The position numbers and the translations under genes were made by a program. Positions 31,931 through 43,900 of a DNA stretch of 54,429 nucleotides are shown piece after piece (position 1 is the first letter of the stretch; every line of letters starts with the position of its first letter). This stretch comes from Salinimonas profundi (GTDB taxonomy: Bacteria; Pseudomonadota; Gammaproteobacteria; Enterobacterales; Alteromonadaceae): assembly GCF_014750655.1 (NCBI RefSeq), contig NZ_JABBXD010000016.1, positions 1 through 54,429 of the forward strand, in the 5' to 3' direction. The notes below the pieces were generated by a model that worked only from the letters and a program-made list of their open reading frames with translations, ran no database searches and was not told the origin of the DNA.

Positions 31931-34900
31931 ATGAACTTGAATAAAGATTTTATTACGCTGCAGATAACTGGACATAACGTCGAGAAAGGATATATCTATG
32001 GCATCCTAAAGGACGGTAGCGATGCTAAGTTAACGCTGGTTCAAAACAAGAACAGTACTGCACAAAACTTTGTTTCTGCATTGTCAGATAGCTCAGCCAA
32101 AACCTATGCTCCCGTGGGCGCCCATATAGTCGCCTATGGTATAAACACTATTAATGCGGACTCTGGATTTATTTCTGCTAACTTTGCCTCGGCAGTGACT
32201 AAGAATCCGGAACAAAAACATACCTTTGTTACTCCCATTAAAGTAGACAGAAAGCCTGTTGCACGAGGAAACGGTAATAATCGGTTCCTAACGCTTGGTG
32301 CAAGTGTTCTTGATGCAGATTACACCCGCTTACAAAACATCAAAGGTCTCAGGAAAGAGCTAACCGATGTTCTTCGAGGTTCATCTAACAAATCCGTTCC
32401 CGGATACTCACGTGGGTTCATGGTTCGTGTTGGGCATACACAACCTAACGGTCAAAAAGCAGTTGTACCGTATGAGTTTTATGCCTATCCAAATGAAAAA
32501 GCCTCAGATGCGATACAGCGTTTGTATGATGAAAACGGCGGGGATAATAAGTTTCGCAGGATGCTTGCGCGACTTAACCGAGAAATTGGGAAAGATAACG
32601 CTGTGATCGAGGCTGCCGGAATAAGTCGGGTAAGTTTTAATGACTATGGCAATCCCAATAACCTAAGTAAATACGCCAATGCCCAGCATTATAAAGCGAA
32701 GATACAAGGTCAAGTACGCCAAGCATATAGCATGGCCGCCATTTCAATCAACAAGCAGACAAACCGCATTGATTCTGCTCATCCGTTGCCACGAGCTAAG
32801 ATTCAAAACTCAGTGAGCGGGTTACTCGGTATTCATAATGATATCGATGCCCCGTCATTTAACAGCGATACCCCTGGCACAGCAAATAAATCTCTTTCGG
32901 CGGGAATCAAAGGTTACCCATTACGAATTGAGCAACAACTTGATAGCAGCGGCCGGCTTTCTCGTTTTGCTGTCACAGGGCCTCGTACCGAGTTGGATAA
33001 TTATAAAAGCCGTATTGAGTCTGCGGCTGTCGGCGTTAAGCCATTTTATAAAGAGGATACTAATAGCTACATCTTCCCCGCTATTGCTTATAAGGAAGTG
33101 GCAAGCACATTATCCGACCTCTCCGGTCCCCCGGCAATATACATCAGCGAACAAAAACAAACCGGAAAAGCCAGTTACATTTATATTAATGGTCGAACTG
33201 ATGAGCAACCGTTTCGTAAGCGAATTTCTAATGTTGCTAAAAATCTGTCTGGAGAAAACGTAGGGGGAGCCTGGCGTTTTCCTGAGAAATACCGCCTTCA
33301 AGTAGAAGAACAATTGGGCGATTTGCTATCTCAAAGTGCAAGACCTGAAACTGCGATAGAAAAAAAGTTTAAGCCTCGCTTCCCGGATTATGCTGAATGG
33401 CAACAGCAAAAGTATAGCTTGTCAGGCAATTCAATGAAGGACGCGCATTATGACCAAATTGAAAAATATGCTGAAGAAGCAGGAATTGATTGGGCTAAAA
33501 CCGCTCCGAATATATTAATGCCATCTCCGGATACCGGAACAGAAATGTTCCTTAGTAACGCCAGCCAAAAAGACGTTTTTCCAAAGCAAACTGCCCATAA
33601 TGGGAGTTGCTCTGTCATTGCTTCTACGTACCGTTACAAATCCAAGAAAACTGATAAAGAACATCTTGGTATTTACCTACATTTTAAAAACTTGAAGATG
33701 GGCGGCGGAGAATTTTTCACTGAGTTCAAATCAGGGGATTATGACTTTAGCCTTTACGAAAGTGAGCGTGGAACAGGAAAAGTAAAAACAGGTGGTAGCT
33801 CACCCGAGGAAATCGCCAAGCGAGAGGCTGATAACCAACAGCGACTCGCAGAAAAAGCCAAACGAGAAGCTGAACAGACTAAAAAGTCATTGCAGGATGC
33901 ATTGATGACCTGGGGGCAAGGCATTCAAGCAACCGGTAACGAACCCTACAATGTTAAAAAAGGCTTGCAATCTCATGTTGATTTAATTGACCTTCGCTCG
34001 GCGAAAACCCCTAGCGGCAGCACATTTAGCATGTATCAGCTGGTGGATGAATATGGCAATTTCACCGGACTTCAAAAAATCTATGACAAAGGCTGGAAAG
34101 ATGAGAAGGGTCGGACAACGAATAAGGTGTTTACAGAAGGGACGGTCTTTAATGACTTAGATACTGGAAACCCTGTAGGCACCCACGGAAGAGTTGGCAT
34201 TGATGATGGTATCAGACCAATAGTTTATGCCGAAGGCATGGCTGATACTCTCTCTGCAGTAGCTGCGACGGGTCATTTTGGAAAGATAGGCATCAATAAG
34301 AACAACCTCAAATCTGTTGTCGCTGTTTCTGTCCACAACAATCCAAATCGTGACCATATTGTTGTGGGTGATAACGACCGTGCCCATAAAGATGGAAACA
34401 TCGGCGCAAAAGCTGCGTTAGATGCTGCTTGGCAAAACAACGTGAAATGGATGATTCCTAATTTTGAGGGAATGGATCTTTCCAGCGACCCGAAAGATAT
34501 CAACGACCTGCATCATCTGGCGGGCCTTGAAGAAGTCCAGCGCCAGATAGGAGCTGCGTACCCTGCACCACAGAACCTACTTGAATATTATAATACCCGA
34601 CTTCGGTTCGAGAACGACAAAACCTACCCTGCTGCATTTGAAAAGGCGCTCAAAGAAATTACTGAGCGATACCCTCAAATGGATAAAAGCCGCATTGAAG
34701 CAGGATTAACATTCAAAAGAACTGAGCAAAATAAGTATCAGTCTCAGGTTAATGACAGTCAAACTAAATCAGAGCGAAGTGAAAAATCTGAATCCGAGTC
34801 AACTGAATCGACCGAAACCGATGATGTTGTAAGCGAATTTACAGCCCAATTCCCTGTAGTAATCGAGGAGAAAGTTGCTCCTCAGTCACAAAAAAAATAT

Positions 34901-37900
34901 CTGGTTATCCGCGACCATTCAAATGGCGTTTATGCAGATCCTATAGCTACAGCAATTGAGGAGTGCATGCCTGGTAAGCAGGCCATGTATCACCCTGGAC
35001 TTAAAAGCTATGTAGCCCCAGCGTCACTTAAGAATGTGTTAAACAGCAAACTACATGAGGTAACCGGCGCCCCTGCGAATTATATTGGTAAGCGTTTAAA
35101 TACCGAAGGGCCGGGGTTCGTGGTACGCGGTGAGCTTACCCAAGAAGTTATCGATGATTTGGAAAGCACCATTGGATTTATCAATGGCTACTTTGATAAT
35201 GCAGAGCAAGGCTTTGTTGTAGAAAATGACTTAGCCATTTACCTGGTTCAAGAAGCATTAGGTAACCGACTCACGGGTAGCCATACACCCGCTTCATTTA
35301 CAGCAAGTGCGACTGAATTTCAGCCACAAACGCTTGTTGATGGAAGCCTTGAAAACCGTGCTAAAGAGCTTGGCCTTAAGCCTTCAGACATAGCAAAAAT
35401 GCAGGCCTTTTTGACAGTGAAGGAAAAAGGGCTTCCGCAAGACGGCTACTGGTTCGCTGGATTATGCGCAAAAATAAAACAGTCCGAACAAGCCAATGGA
35501 CAAAAAGCTTCATATTCGAGTTTGCTACAGAAGGCTTATCATCAGGTATCAAGCCTATTTGCTACTGACACTTACTCTGATGAGCAGTTCATTGCTGCCG
35601 CACCGGTATGGTACTTCCTTGGCGACAAATACGATTGGACCGGCGTACAAGAAGATGAAGTTTCAGAAAATACAGATAAGCAAGAACAAGACGTTTTACC
35701 TGCAGAGCCTGTCCAAAAACCAGAAATAGAATCAACGCCAGAAAATGTCAGTACAGAAACCGTTAGCACTGAGCATACTTCTAATAACGCAGCTCCGGGG
35801 GTTGAAAGCGAGCAACCAGATAACACCGTAGAGCCAATAGATGAACCTCAAAGCGTTGAAGCAACAACTAATGCGAATTCGAAGTCTGATGTGCCGTCTT
35901 CTGAGGAATCTCCTCAAAGTGATTTGTTTGGGTTTATATCAGAGCAAGAGGAGAAAAATGTCACCAATGCTGTCGATGCGACTATTCCCAGTGTTGAGAA
36001 TAGCAATAGTGTCAAACGTGAACCTGTTGAACAGCCTTTAGAAAGCCAAGATGCAATTAAGCAGGTAGATAGCGAGAAATCTACTATTGGAAAACAGGAG
36101 GATACTTCTGAGCATGACACTACTGAGGCTTTAGAAGACGTACAAGACGCCAGCTCTCAAGAAGTGAATGAGCAAGCAATATCCGAAATTGAGCTTAGGA
36201 TACGAAAGCTCAATGACACTATTACCTTGCTTGTCGAAAATGGTTATTCACATGATGAATTTCTGGATCTAGTTAGTGACTCTCCAGACTGCATTGGCTA
36301 CGAAAAAGAAGACGGCAGTTTTGATAAAACCCTATTACAAGCAGACTTTCGTCAAATATCGCTGCACCCTATCCCGGATTTAGCCACCTTCAAGCCAACC
36401 TCTTTATCTGCGGCTTACTATCACACCTACAATATAGTTAGCGACAACCGGATAAATGAACTTAAGGCATTCATCAGCGAGTTGATGGAAACAAAGGGGG
36501 CGTTATCCGAGAAGAGCTTCACTAAATACATTAAGGGCAAAACTTCGAGCAAGGGCTTTCAATCTACCCAGCCATACCTTAGTGATGGTGAGTTTAATGA
36601 GGAGTTGATGAATGAAGATATATTGCACGTCACTGAATACAAACACGTTAACGAACTATATCGTGATATGCGAGAGCTGTTTAAGCGTGACCTTGCAAAT
36701 GAAGAAGTTGATTCTCAAGAGTCAGAGCCGTCAGTCACAATAACACTTGAAGGTCAAAAACAGTCTGCTACAAGACTGTATGATTCTGGCAAAGCTTCTC
36801 TATTCCAGACGGATGAAACCGGTGAATACATTATACAAACCGGCGATAAGATCGAGCTGGCCACTATCGAAAATATCAAAAATGCCGGCTCTGAATCAGA
36901 ACCACTCATGCTTGATAAAATTCAAGGTGAGGGCAGAGGAATGTACGTAGTAACGAAGCCTGATACAAACCGTGTTTTTTACACAAGCTTTGGCGATGCT
37001 ACAGCACTCTACCGGCGATTAGAGGCCTCGATAGTTGATACAGACGATAGTGATGTATCAAGCTCTGTGCAACCTACAGCCACACAGATACAGCAAACGT
37101 TATCAGCTTACTTCAGCGACCAAATATCTATTGATGAAATAGTTAAGCGTGTTGAGCAAAAATTCAATGTTATTGTCGATGAACCTACAAAAAACATAAT
37201 TTCATCCGCCTTTGATAAACATAGTGAAAGTTTTAGCGACACACCTGTTTCCCAGTCTGAGAAGCTTAGTGCGTTACAAAATGAAATGGCTACCCGTGCA
37301 AAAACTGAAATGCTTTTTCACGAGTTTTACGAAGACCATTTCAAACCTGAAGGTTTCGCTTATGAGGAAAATCCATTCTTTTCTAATGAAACAGGGAGCA
37401 TCGATCGGAAATCGCTAAATGCATCGCTTAAAGAAGCCGGTTTTAACTCTCTCAAGCAGATGTATCAGGACATATTTGACAGTGTCGTTGAGATTACTCA
37501 TGACCATTACACCGCTACCAAAGTGGGCGGATTTATTCCAAACGCTGGCTTTAAGAAAGACATTGACCTTGAAGTCCAATTTGAAAACCTGCTAAAGGTT
37601 GTGCGCCGCGCAGAGCCGACGACCGCAGATTCTCAGTTACTCCCCTTTACTGATTACTTGGGTAGTACAAGCGCTTATCAACCGATTAATCAGATTCAGG
37701 GCGAACCCTTAGATGCTATTGCTGAACCGGGTACCACAGACAAATATTCGCTTGATGAGTATTTGCTTTTGGCTGATCTTCATCATGTGGCCGATGTCAC
37801 CGCATCAAACTCTAAAGTAGAAATTGCTGAAAAGATTAAGGCGACATGGAAAGTGAGAAAAGAACTGACTTTCATGTCGGAGACTGAAATAGCGGCGTTA

Positions 37901-40900
37901 GATATCCCAACTTTGCAAGAATATGCTGAGATACTTAACGTCAGTACGACCAGCCACAATAAGATGTATGCGCGGAAAATCGTGGAAAAACTGGTTGAGC
38001 TAAAAGATGCTACTCATACGAAAGTTGCTCAATATAATTATATAGCCGATGCAGTTTCAAGCCTCGATAAAAATGTTGCTCTGCCTGGATACGTATATCG
38101 AGACCTTAGTAATATTACTGATAGCACAGTACTAAATATCAGTCAGGTCACCCAATATAAGCGCAAACAATTTGATAACGCTAAGATAAGAACCGAACTT
38201 GCAGACTCGCTAAAAAGCATCAATCTGCTTAGCCCAGAAACGCGCGGAGTGTTGAGCAACGTAGATTTGAGCGATGCTTATGTGGTCGGTATTGAAGAAG
38301 CCAAGTATGCTTCCAAAGCCTACACATATTCAATTCCAAAAGGTACACATATAGATAGAGTTCAACTACCTCTGGATGTTTCATATCATACTGTAATAAA
38401 CGACCAACTACTTGGGCTAAATAAACCACTCGACCAATTCTGGATAGCACAGCATGGCTATTCACCTGTTTCACCCAAAGCGATGAAGGCACTGTCTATA
38501 CCAGTTGAGAAATTCGTGGAGTCGACCGGCTATCTTGGATTTCGTGACGCGAAAGGTAATAGCGCTCTAATTCGTCCAGCAAAGCGGGGCTTTTCAGCAA
38601 TTGAGTACGACGAATCAACAGGGGAAGTCAATACAAGACGCTTTCAGTACACAAGTGAATTCGTAGAATTATACCGTGCCAAAGGCTACGAATTTTCTGA
38701 CTTGGATCCGATTTTGGATGAACTTGCTCTAGATGAATCAGCAGATAAGGTTGAGCAGTTAGCATTCATCCGCAATTTACAAGATGGCGACCTAACCAAT
38801 GATCAAACAGATCAACTTGCCTCCCTCCTCACAGATGAAATCGAGGCAACGGCAAAACAGAAAGCAGTGGTTGCCTTATCCCGGATTGAAGCATCTCTTA
38901 AACAATCGATTACTGAGAAACTAACCCACGTGGCTCAGTCTATACCGATCAACATAAATGCGAACTACCCTTCCACCATCACTGCTTTAAAAGAAGCCAA
39001 GCAGATGCAAGCTGAGCCGGTTATGGCTGAAACAAATCCAATTGCAGAACAAGCGATAGTTGAAACTCCAGAGCCGCAAGCCACCGTCAGTGGCGGCTTA
39101 TTCGATATGTTGGACAGTGATGCGCCAATCGATAAAATTTCAGAGGAAGCTCAAATTGCCCCTGTAAATGAAATAGGTGAAGGCAAGCTGGTGGTTCACT
39201 CAAGCGGTCGAGTCGGTGTTGTCAGTAACGTTGACGGCGAACAGGTCACGGTTAAACCGGACTGGGAGTATAGAATTCTCCAATCAGCTTCAGCGCGTGA
39301 CTCATTGATTGATAAAGAGTCGGGCCGATTTATTTTTACCTTAGAAATGTCCGAGTTTGCTAAAACAAAAGATGCATTAGCTTTAGACATTGATATTGAT
39401 TTGCTAGACCCTCGAGATGCTAATGGTATCGCACGAATTGAATCGATGCCCCTACTCCATTTAAAAGAGTTCAATAGCATACTCGCCAATGACACCAGCT
39501 CTAATGACAGAAGTGTGCTCGCTGGGAACGCAGTTTCAAAAGTGCAAGCCAGAACCGTGGGTAGACTTTTCGCAACGGGCGACTCTGAATTAGTTCAAGA
39601 AAATGAGTTGGCAGCACTTAAACATTTTGCCTCACCTGACGATCCATCAGAAGTTATCCAGTGGTACGGTGAAGAGCTCAAAAAAACAAAGGCTAATGTA
39701 TTAAGCCGCAATTTTGAAAAGGCGCTATCAAAGGCCGTTGAGTTTGGATTCGAACCAGGAATGGACTCAACTCATCTGACCGTTTCTGCAGCAGACCTTG
39801 ATATAGTAAACGAAGCAACTCTATTGAAGTTGGCCAGCACCAGCACTCTTAGTGAAATTCTCAATCAGCAAAGTCCTGAAAGTCGCTATATTGCCACTCG
39901 CCACGTGAGATTTGATGAACTTGAAAGTTCTGAAAAAGACGTGATTCTCCATGGCGATGTACGCATTAATTTTATCGGCGAAAAAGTATCTTATTCAACG
40001 AGAGACGGAAGCACTTACCCATCTCTTAATATGCTGTTAGACCATCATACTACACAAGATCCCGAGCCTGTTTTCCATGCTGCCCAAGAACTGGTTTTAG
40101 TTGATGGTGAAAATGTAACAATTGAGGTTGTCGCTGAAGATACTTACCCTGAAGATGGCACCGTTATGCTTGGTGAAGAGTCGTCGACAGCACACAAAAT
40201 TGAATCTGTATTTGAGTATGACTTTCGTGAAGTTGAAGCCAGAAGTCGTCAATTCTTCGATAATGCTAACGGAACTATCAAGCAATTACTAAATCAGCCT
40301 TTTAAAAATGATTATAACGACGCCAATATTAAGGATTTTGCTTATAACAAGATGGCTGAAACATCAGTCAGATCTATGCTTGAAGAGATAGAAGCAAATG
40401 GCCAACATGAATTTATGGGCTATGAGCTTTATATTGCAGACAATAAGTACAGTTATTTTGATGAAACACAAAAGACTGATCCATACGAAACCATTGCCAA
40501 TGCTCAAGAAGCGGTACAGACCTTAGTTAATCAAGCTCGTGAGGAAGAACAAAATGCAGATGCAGAGAGACATAGAGACATACATGATGACGTTTTGTCC
40601 GGTTCAGCAGAGCCAATTGCAAGCGACCGGCAAATGGGAGGAATGGCTGAAGAACAAAACGCAACAATTGCAGCTACAGCTAACCAAGAAGATAGAGGAT
40701 CTAGAGTCGACGACTCCGCCTCCCCAGGGGACAGACTATCACGAGCAGGTAGCGTACCATCAGTACATAAAGGACCAAGCAATGCAGGGAGTGCTCAAAG
40801 AGCACCTACCAGCGAGCGAACTGTAACCTATTCTTACCCAGATAATCTTGAAGACAACATTGGTACTTTACCTAAGAAAATTGAGCTGAACATAGAAGCG

Positions 40901-43900
40901 CTGCGCATTAGCAAGCTCATCGATGAAGAACAGCGTGAAGCGACTTTAGAAGAAAAAGATGCTCTTGCCCACTACACAGGCTGGGGTGGCATGCCCGGCA
41001 TGTTTGATCATACGAACTACCTGTATTCCCAACAACGCAGGCAACTAACAGAGTTAGTTTCTGCACAAGAGTACAGCTCTATTAAAGAATCTGCATTGAC
41101 CGCCTTCTACACGCCGCCCTCTATTATCAAGGAGGTTTATTTTGGCGCTAGTAAATTCGGCTTTGTCGGGGGAGAAGTTAGTGATCCTTCTACTGGAATT
41201 GGCTCATTTTTGTCAACGATGCCCGAAGAGCTTAAAGAAAACTCAAACGTTACAGCTCGCGAGTTAGACACAGTTACAGCCCGTATAGCTCAGCAAATAC
41301 ACGGAGAGAAAATCGTCAAACAAGGTGGCTTTGAAAAGACAAAGCAACCTAACAATTATTTTGACTTGATTACGTCCAACATTCCTTTTGGAAATTATTC
41401 TGTATTTGACCCTGACTATGCACAATATGGATATAAAATTCATGACTATTTTCTTGTCAAAAATATCGACAAGGTCAAGCCTGGGGGGATAGTCGCATTT
41501 ATAACTTCCACAGGCACCATGGACAAAGCTGATGATGCTGCTCGTCAGCACGTTTATAAGTCATCAGACTTGGTTGCTTCAGTCCGACTCCCCTCAAAAA
41601 CATTCTCAAAGTATGCAAATACTCATGTAGGCGCCGACGTTGTATTTTTTAGAAAGCGTCTGCCCGGAGAGGAGCCTTTAAGCTCAGACTGGCTAAACAC
41701 TGAGACTATTGATGCTGAGGATAGAAATGGCGATATCCATACTCACAGTATCAATGGCTATTACGTGAAGAACCCTCAAATGATAATTGGCAATACGGTT
41801 TCTGTGCGAGGACAGTATGGCTATGAGCTTTCAAGCTTATACGATGGCAATGTGGCTGAAGCTTTACACAATGCTCTTGAAGGCGCCCCATCTCCAAAGC
41901 CTACCCGCAAAAAGGATGCTTCCATTGTTATTGAGGAAACGAAGAGTGAGGAAACTATCACGCTGATAGATGACCACCTTCGCCCTGGCTCATTTACGAT
42001 GGCTGGAGATCAATTAGGAGTTGCTGTATCAACTTATAATCCGGAAACAGAGGATTATGATCTAACGTTCGAGCCAATCAATGTCAAAGGTAAGAAGGCT
42101 GAAAGACTATCAAGCTTGATAGGAATTCGAGACCATCTTCGTGCGCATATTAGTCTGCAAATGCAAACGACTGGTATGCCTGAAGAATTGGCAGAATCTA
42201 TTACGAGACTTAACACTCTTTATGACCAACACGTAAAGAAATTTGAGAACCTGAGCGAGAGCACTACAAAGCAGGCCTTTCAGGAAGATCCTGATTATCC
42301 CCTATTAATGGGTCTTGAAATCGTTGATAAATCAACTCAAAAAGTTGTCAAGACAAACGTATTTAGCGAAAGAACGATCGGCAAAAACAGTCGCCCAACC
42401 CATGCTGCTAGCGCAGATGAAGCTTTTGCTATATCGATGGCGTGGGATGGAACGATAACCCCCTCATTTGTTAGTGAGCTTCTTGGCAAGAACTGGGAAC
42501 AAATCACCGAAGAAAACGTGGGCACGTTGTTTGTTGACCCAAGCCAAAACAATTGGGTACACCGCTCTCAGTATCTTTCTGGAAATATTCTTGAAAAGCT
42601 TGAAAGTGCGAAAGCTGCAGTAGAGTTAGATTCAAGTTTTCAACAAAACGTAGAAGCACTTGAAGAAGCGATGCCGGAGCCGGTTCTTGCAGAAGAAATT
42701 AAGTTACGTTTGGGTAGCGGCTGGGTTCCTACTGAAATTATAAGCCGGTTTACTGAAATGGTTATTACAGGAGAGTCCTCGCCATTTCCTGGTGAAGCAA
42801 ACCCTAATTTCAAAGTTTCGCTTATAGGTGCAGATTGGCAAGTCGGGGTAAGCGACTGGACTATCTCTCAAAATGACGGGCGGGCGCGAAACAGGTACGG
42901 TACGGAACGTATTAGCGCTTCTGAGCTAATTCAAAAGGTGCTAAATGGTAGTAAAATTGAAATCTGTGACACTGTTGAAGACAAGCGAGTTGTTAATATA
43001 GACCAAACTGCAATTGCTAACTCTAAAGCACAGGATATCAAAGAGCTATTCAACAGTTGGGTCTGGAATGACCCTGAAAGAAAGGCGCTATTAACACAGG
43101 TCTACAACAACAGATTCAATGTATTTGTAGAAGCTAAATATGATGGTTCTGGTATTCAGTTCACAGGTCTAAGCCCAACTTTTAATGGGAAGCCATTTAC
43201 ACCTCGTCAAACACAACGCAATACGATTATGCGTTACTTTCAAGAAGGACGAGCGCTTTTAGCACATGGTGTAGGTACCGGAAAATCATTTGAATTGGCT
43301 TCAATTGCAATCGAAGGGAAAGCCCGTAATTTACATCAAAAGCCAGTTGTAGCGGTGCCAAACAACGTTTTCGGTCAATTGAGTCGCAGTATTCAGCAAC
43401 ATTATCCTAACGCTAGGGCCCTGAGCCTTGACCCTAAGAAAATGAATAAGACGCAACGCAATGAACTAACGAGCAAAATTGCGACTGGGAACTGGGATTG
43501 CGTGGTTGTAGCCCATAGCACATTGGATAAGCTCAGCGCACCTAAGCAGTTCGTTGACAATCAGTTACAAAAACAAATCTGGGAGCTACAAAGCGTAATA
43601 GATAATCAAGATAGCCAAGGTACGTTTACAAACAAACGCGCCCAGCAAAAACTGAAAAACCTGGAAACAAAACTTCAAAAAAGACTCGACCAGGATTCAA
43701 AGGACAATGTGCTTTACCTTGACCAGTTAGGTATAGATGCCTTGCTGGTGGATGAGGCTGATAACTTTCTAAACCTCGGCTCACCTTCCAACATGGCTCA
43801 CGTCAACGGTGTAAACACGCAAGAATCTAAGCGTGCGATGAACATGTTATTTATGACTCGATTTATTCAGGATATGAATAACAATCGTGGCGTTGTATGG

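Noticed and set aside
40539..40826. Plus-strand 95-codon frame inside the giant gene
   Set aside because: It lies in another frame of a low-complexity linker of the giant protein and has no ribosome site.
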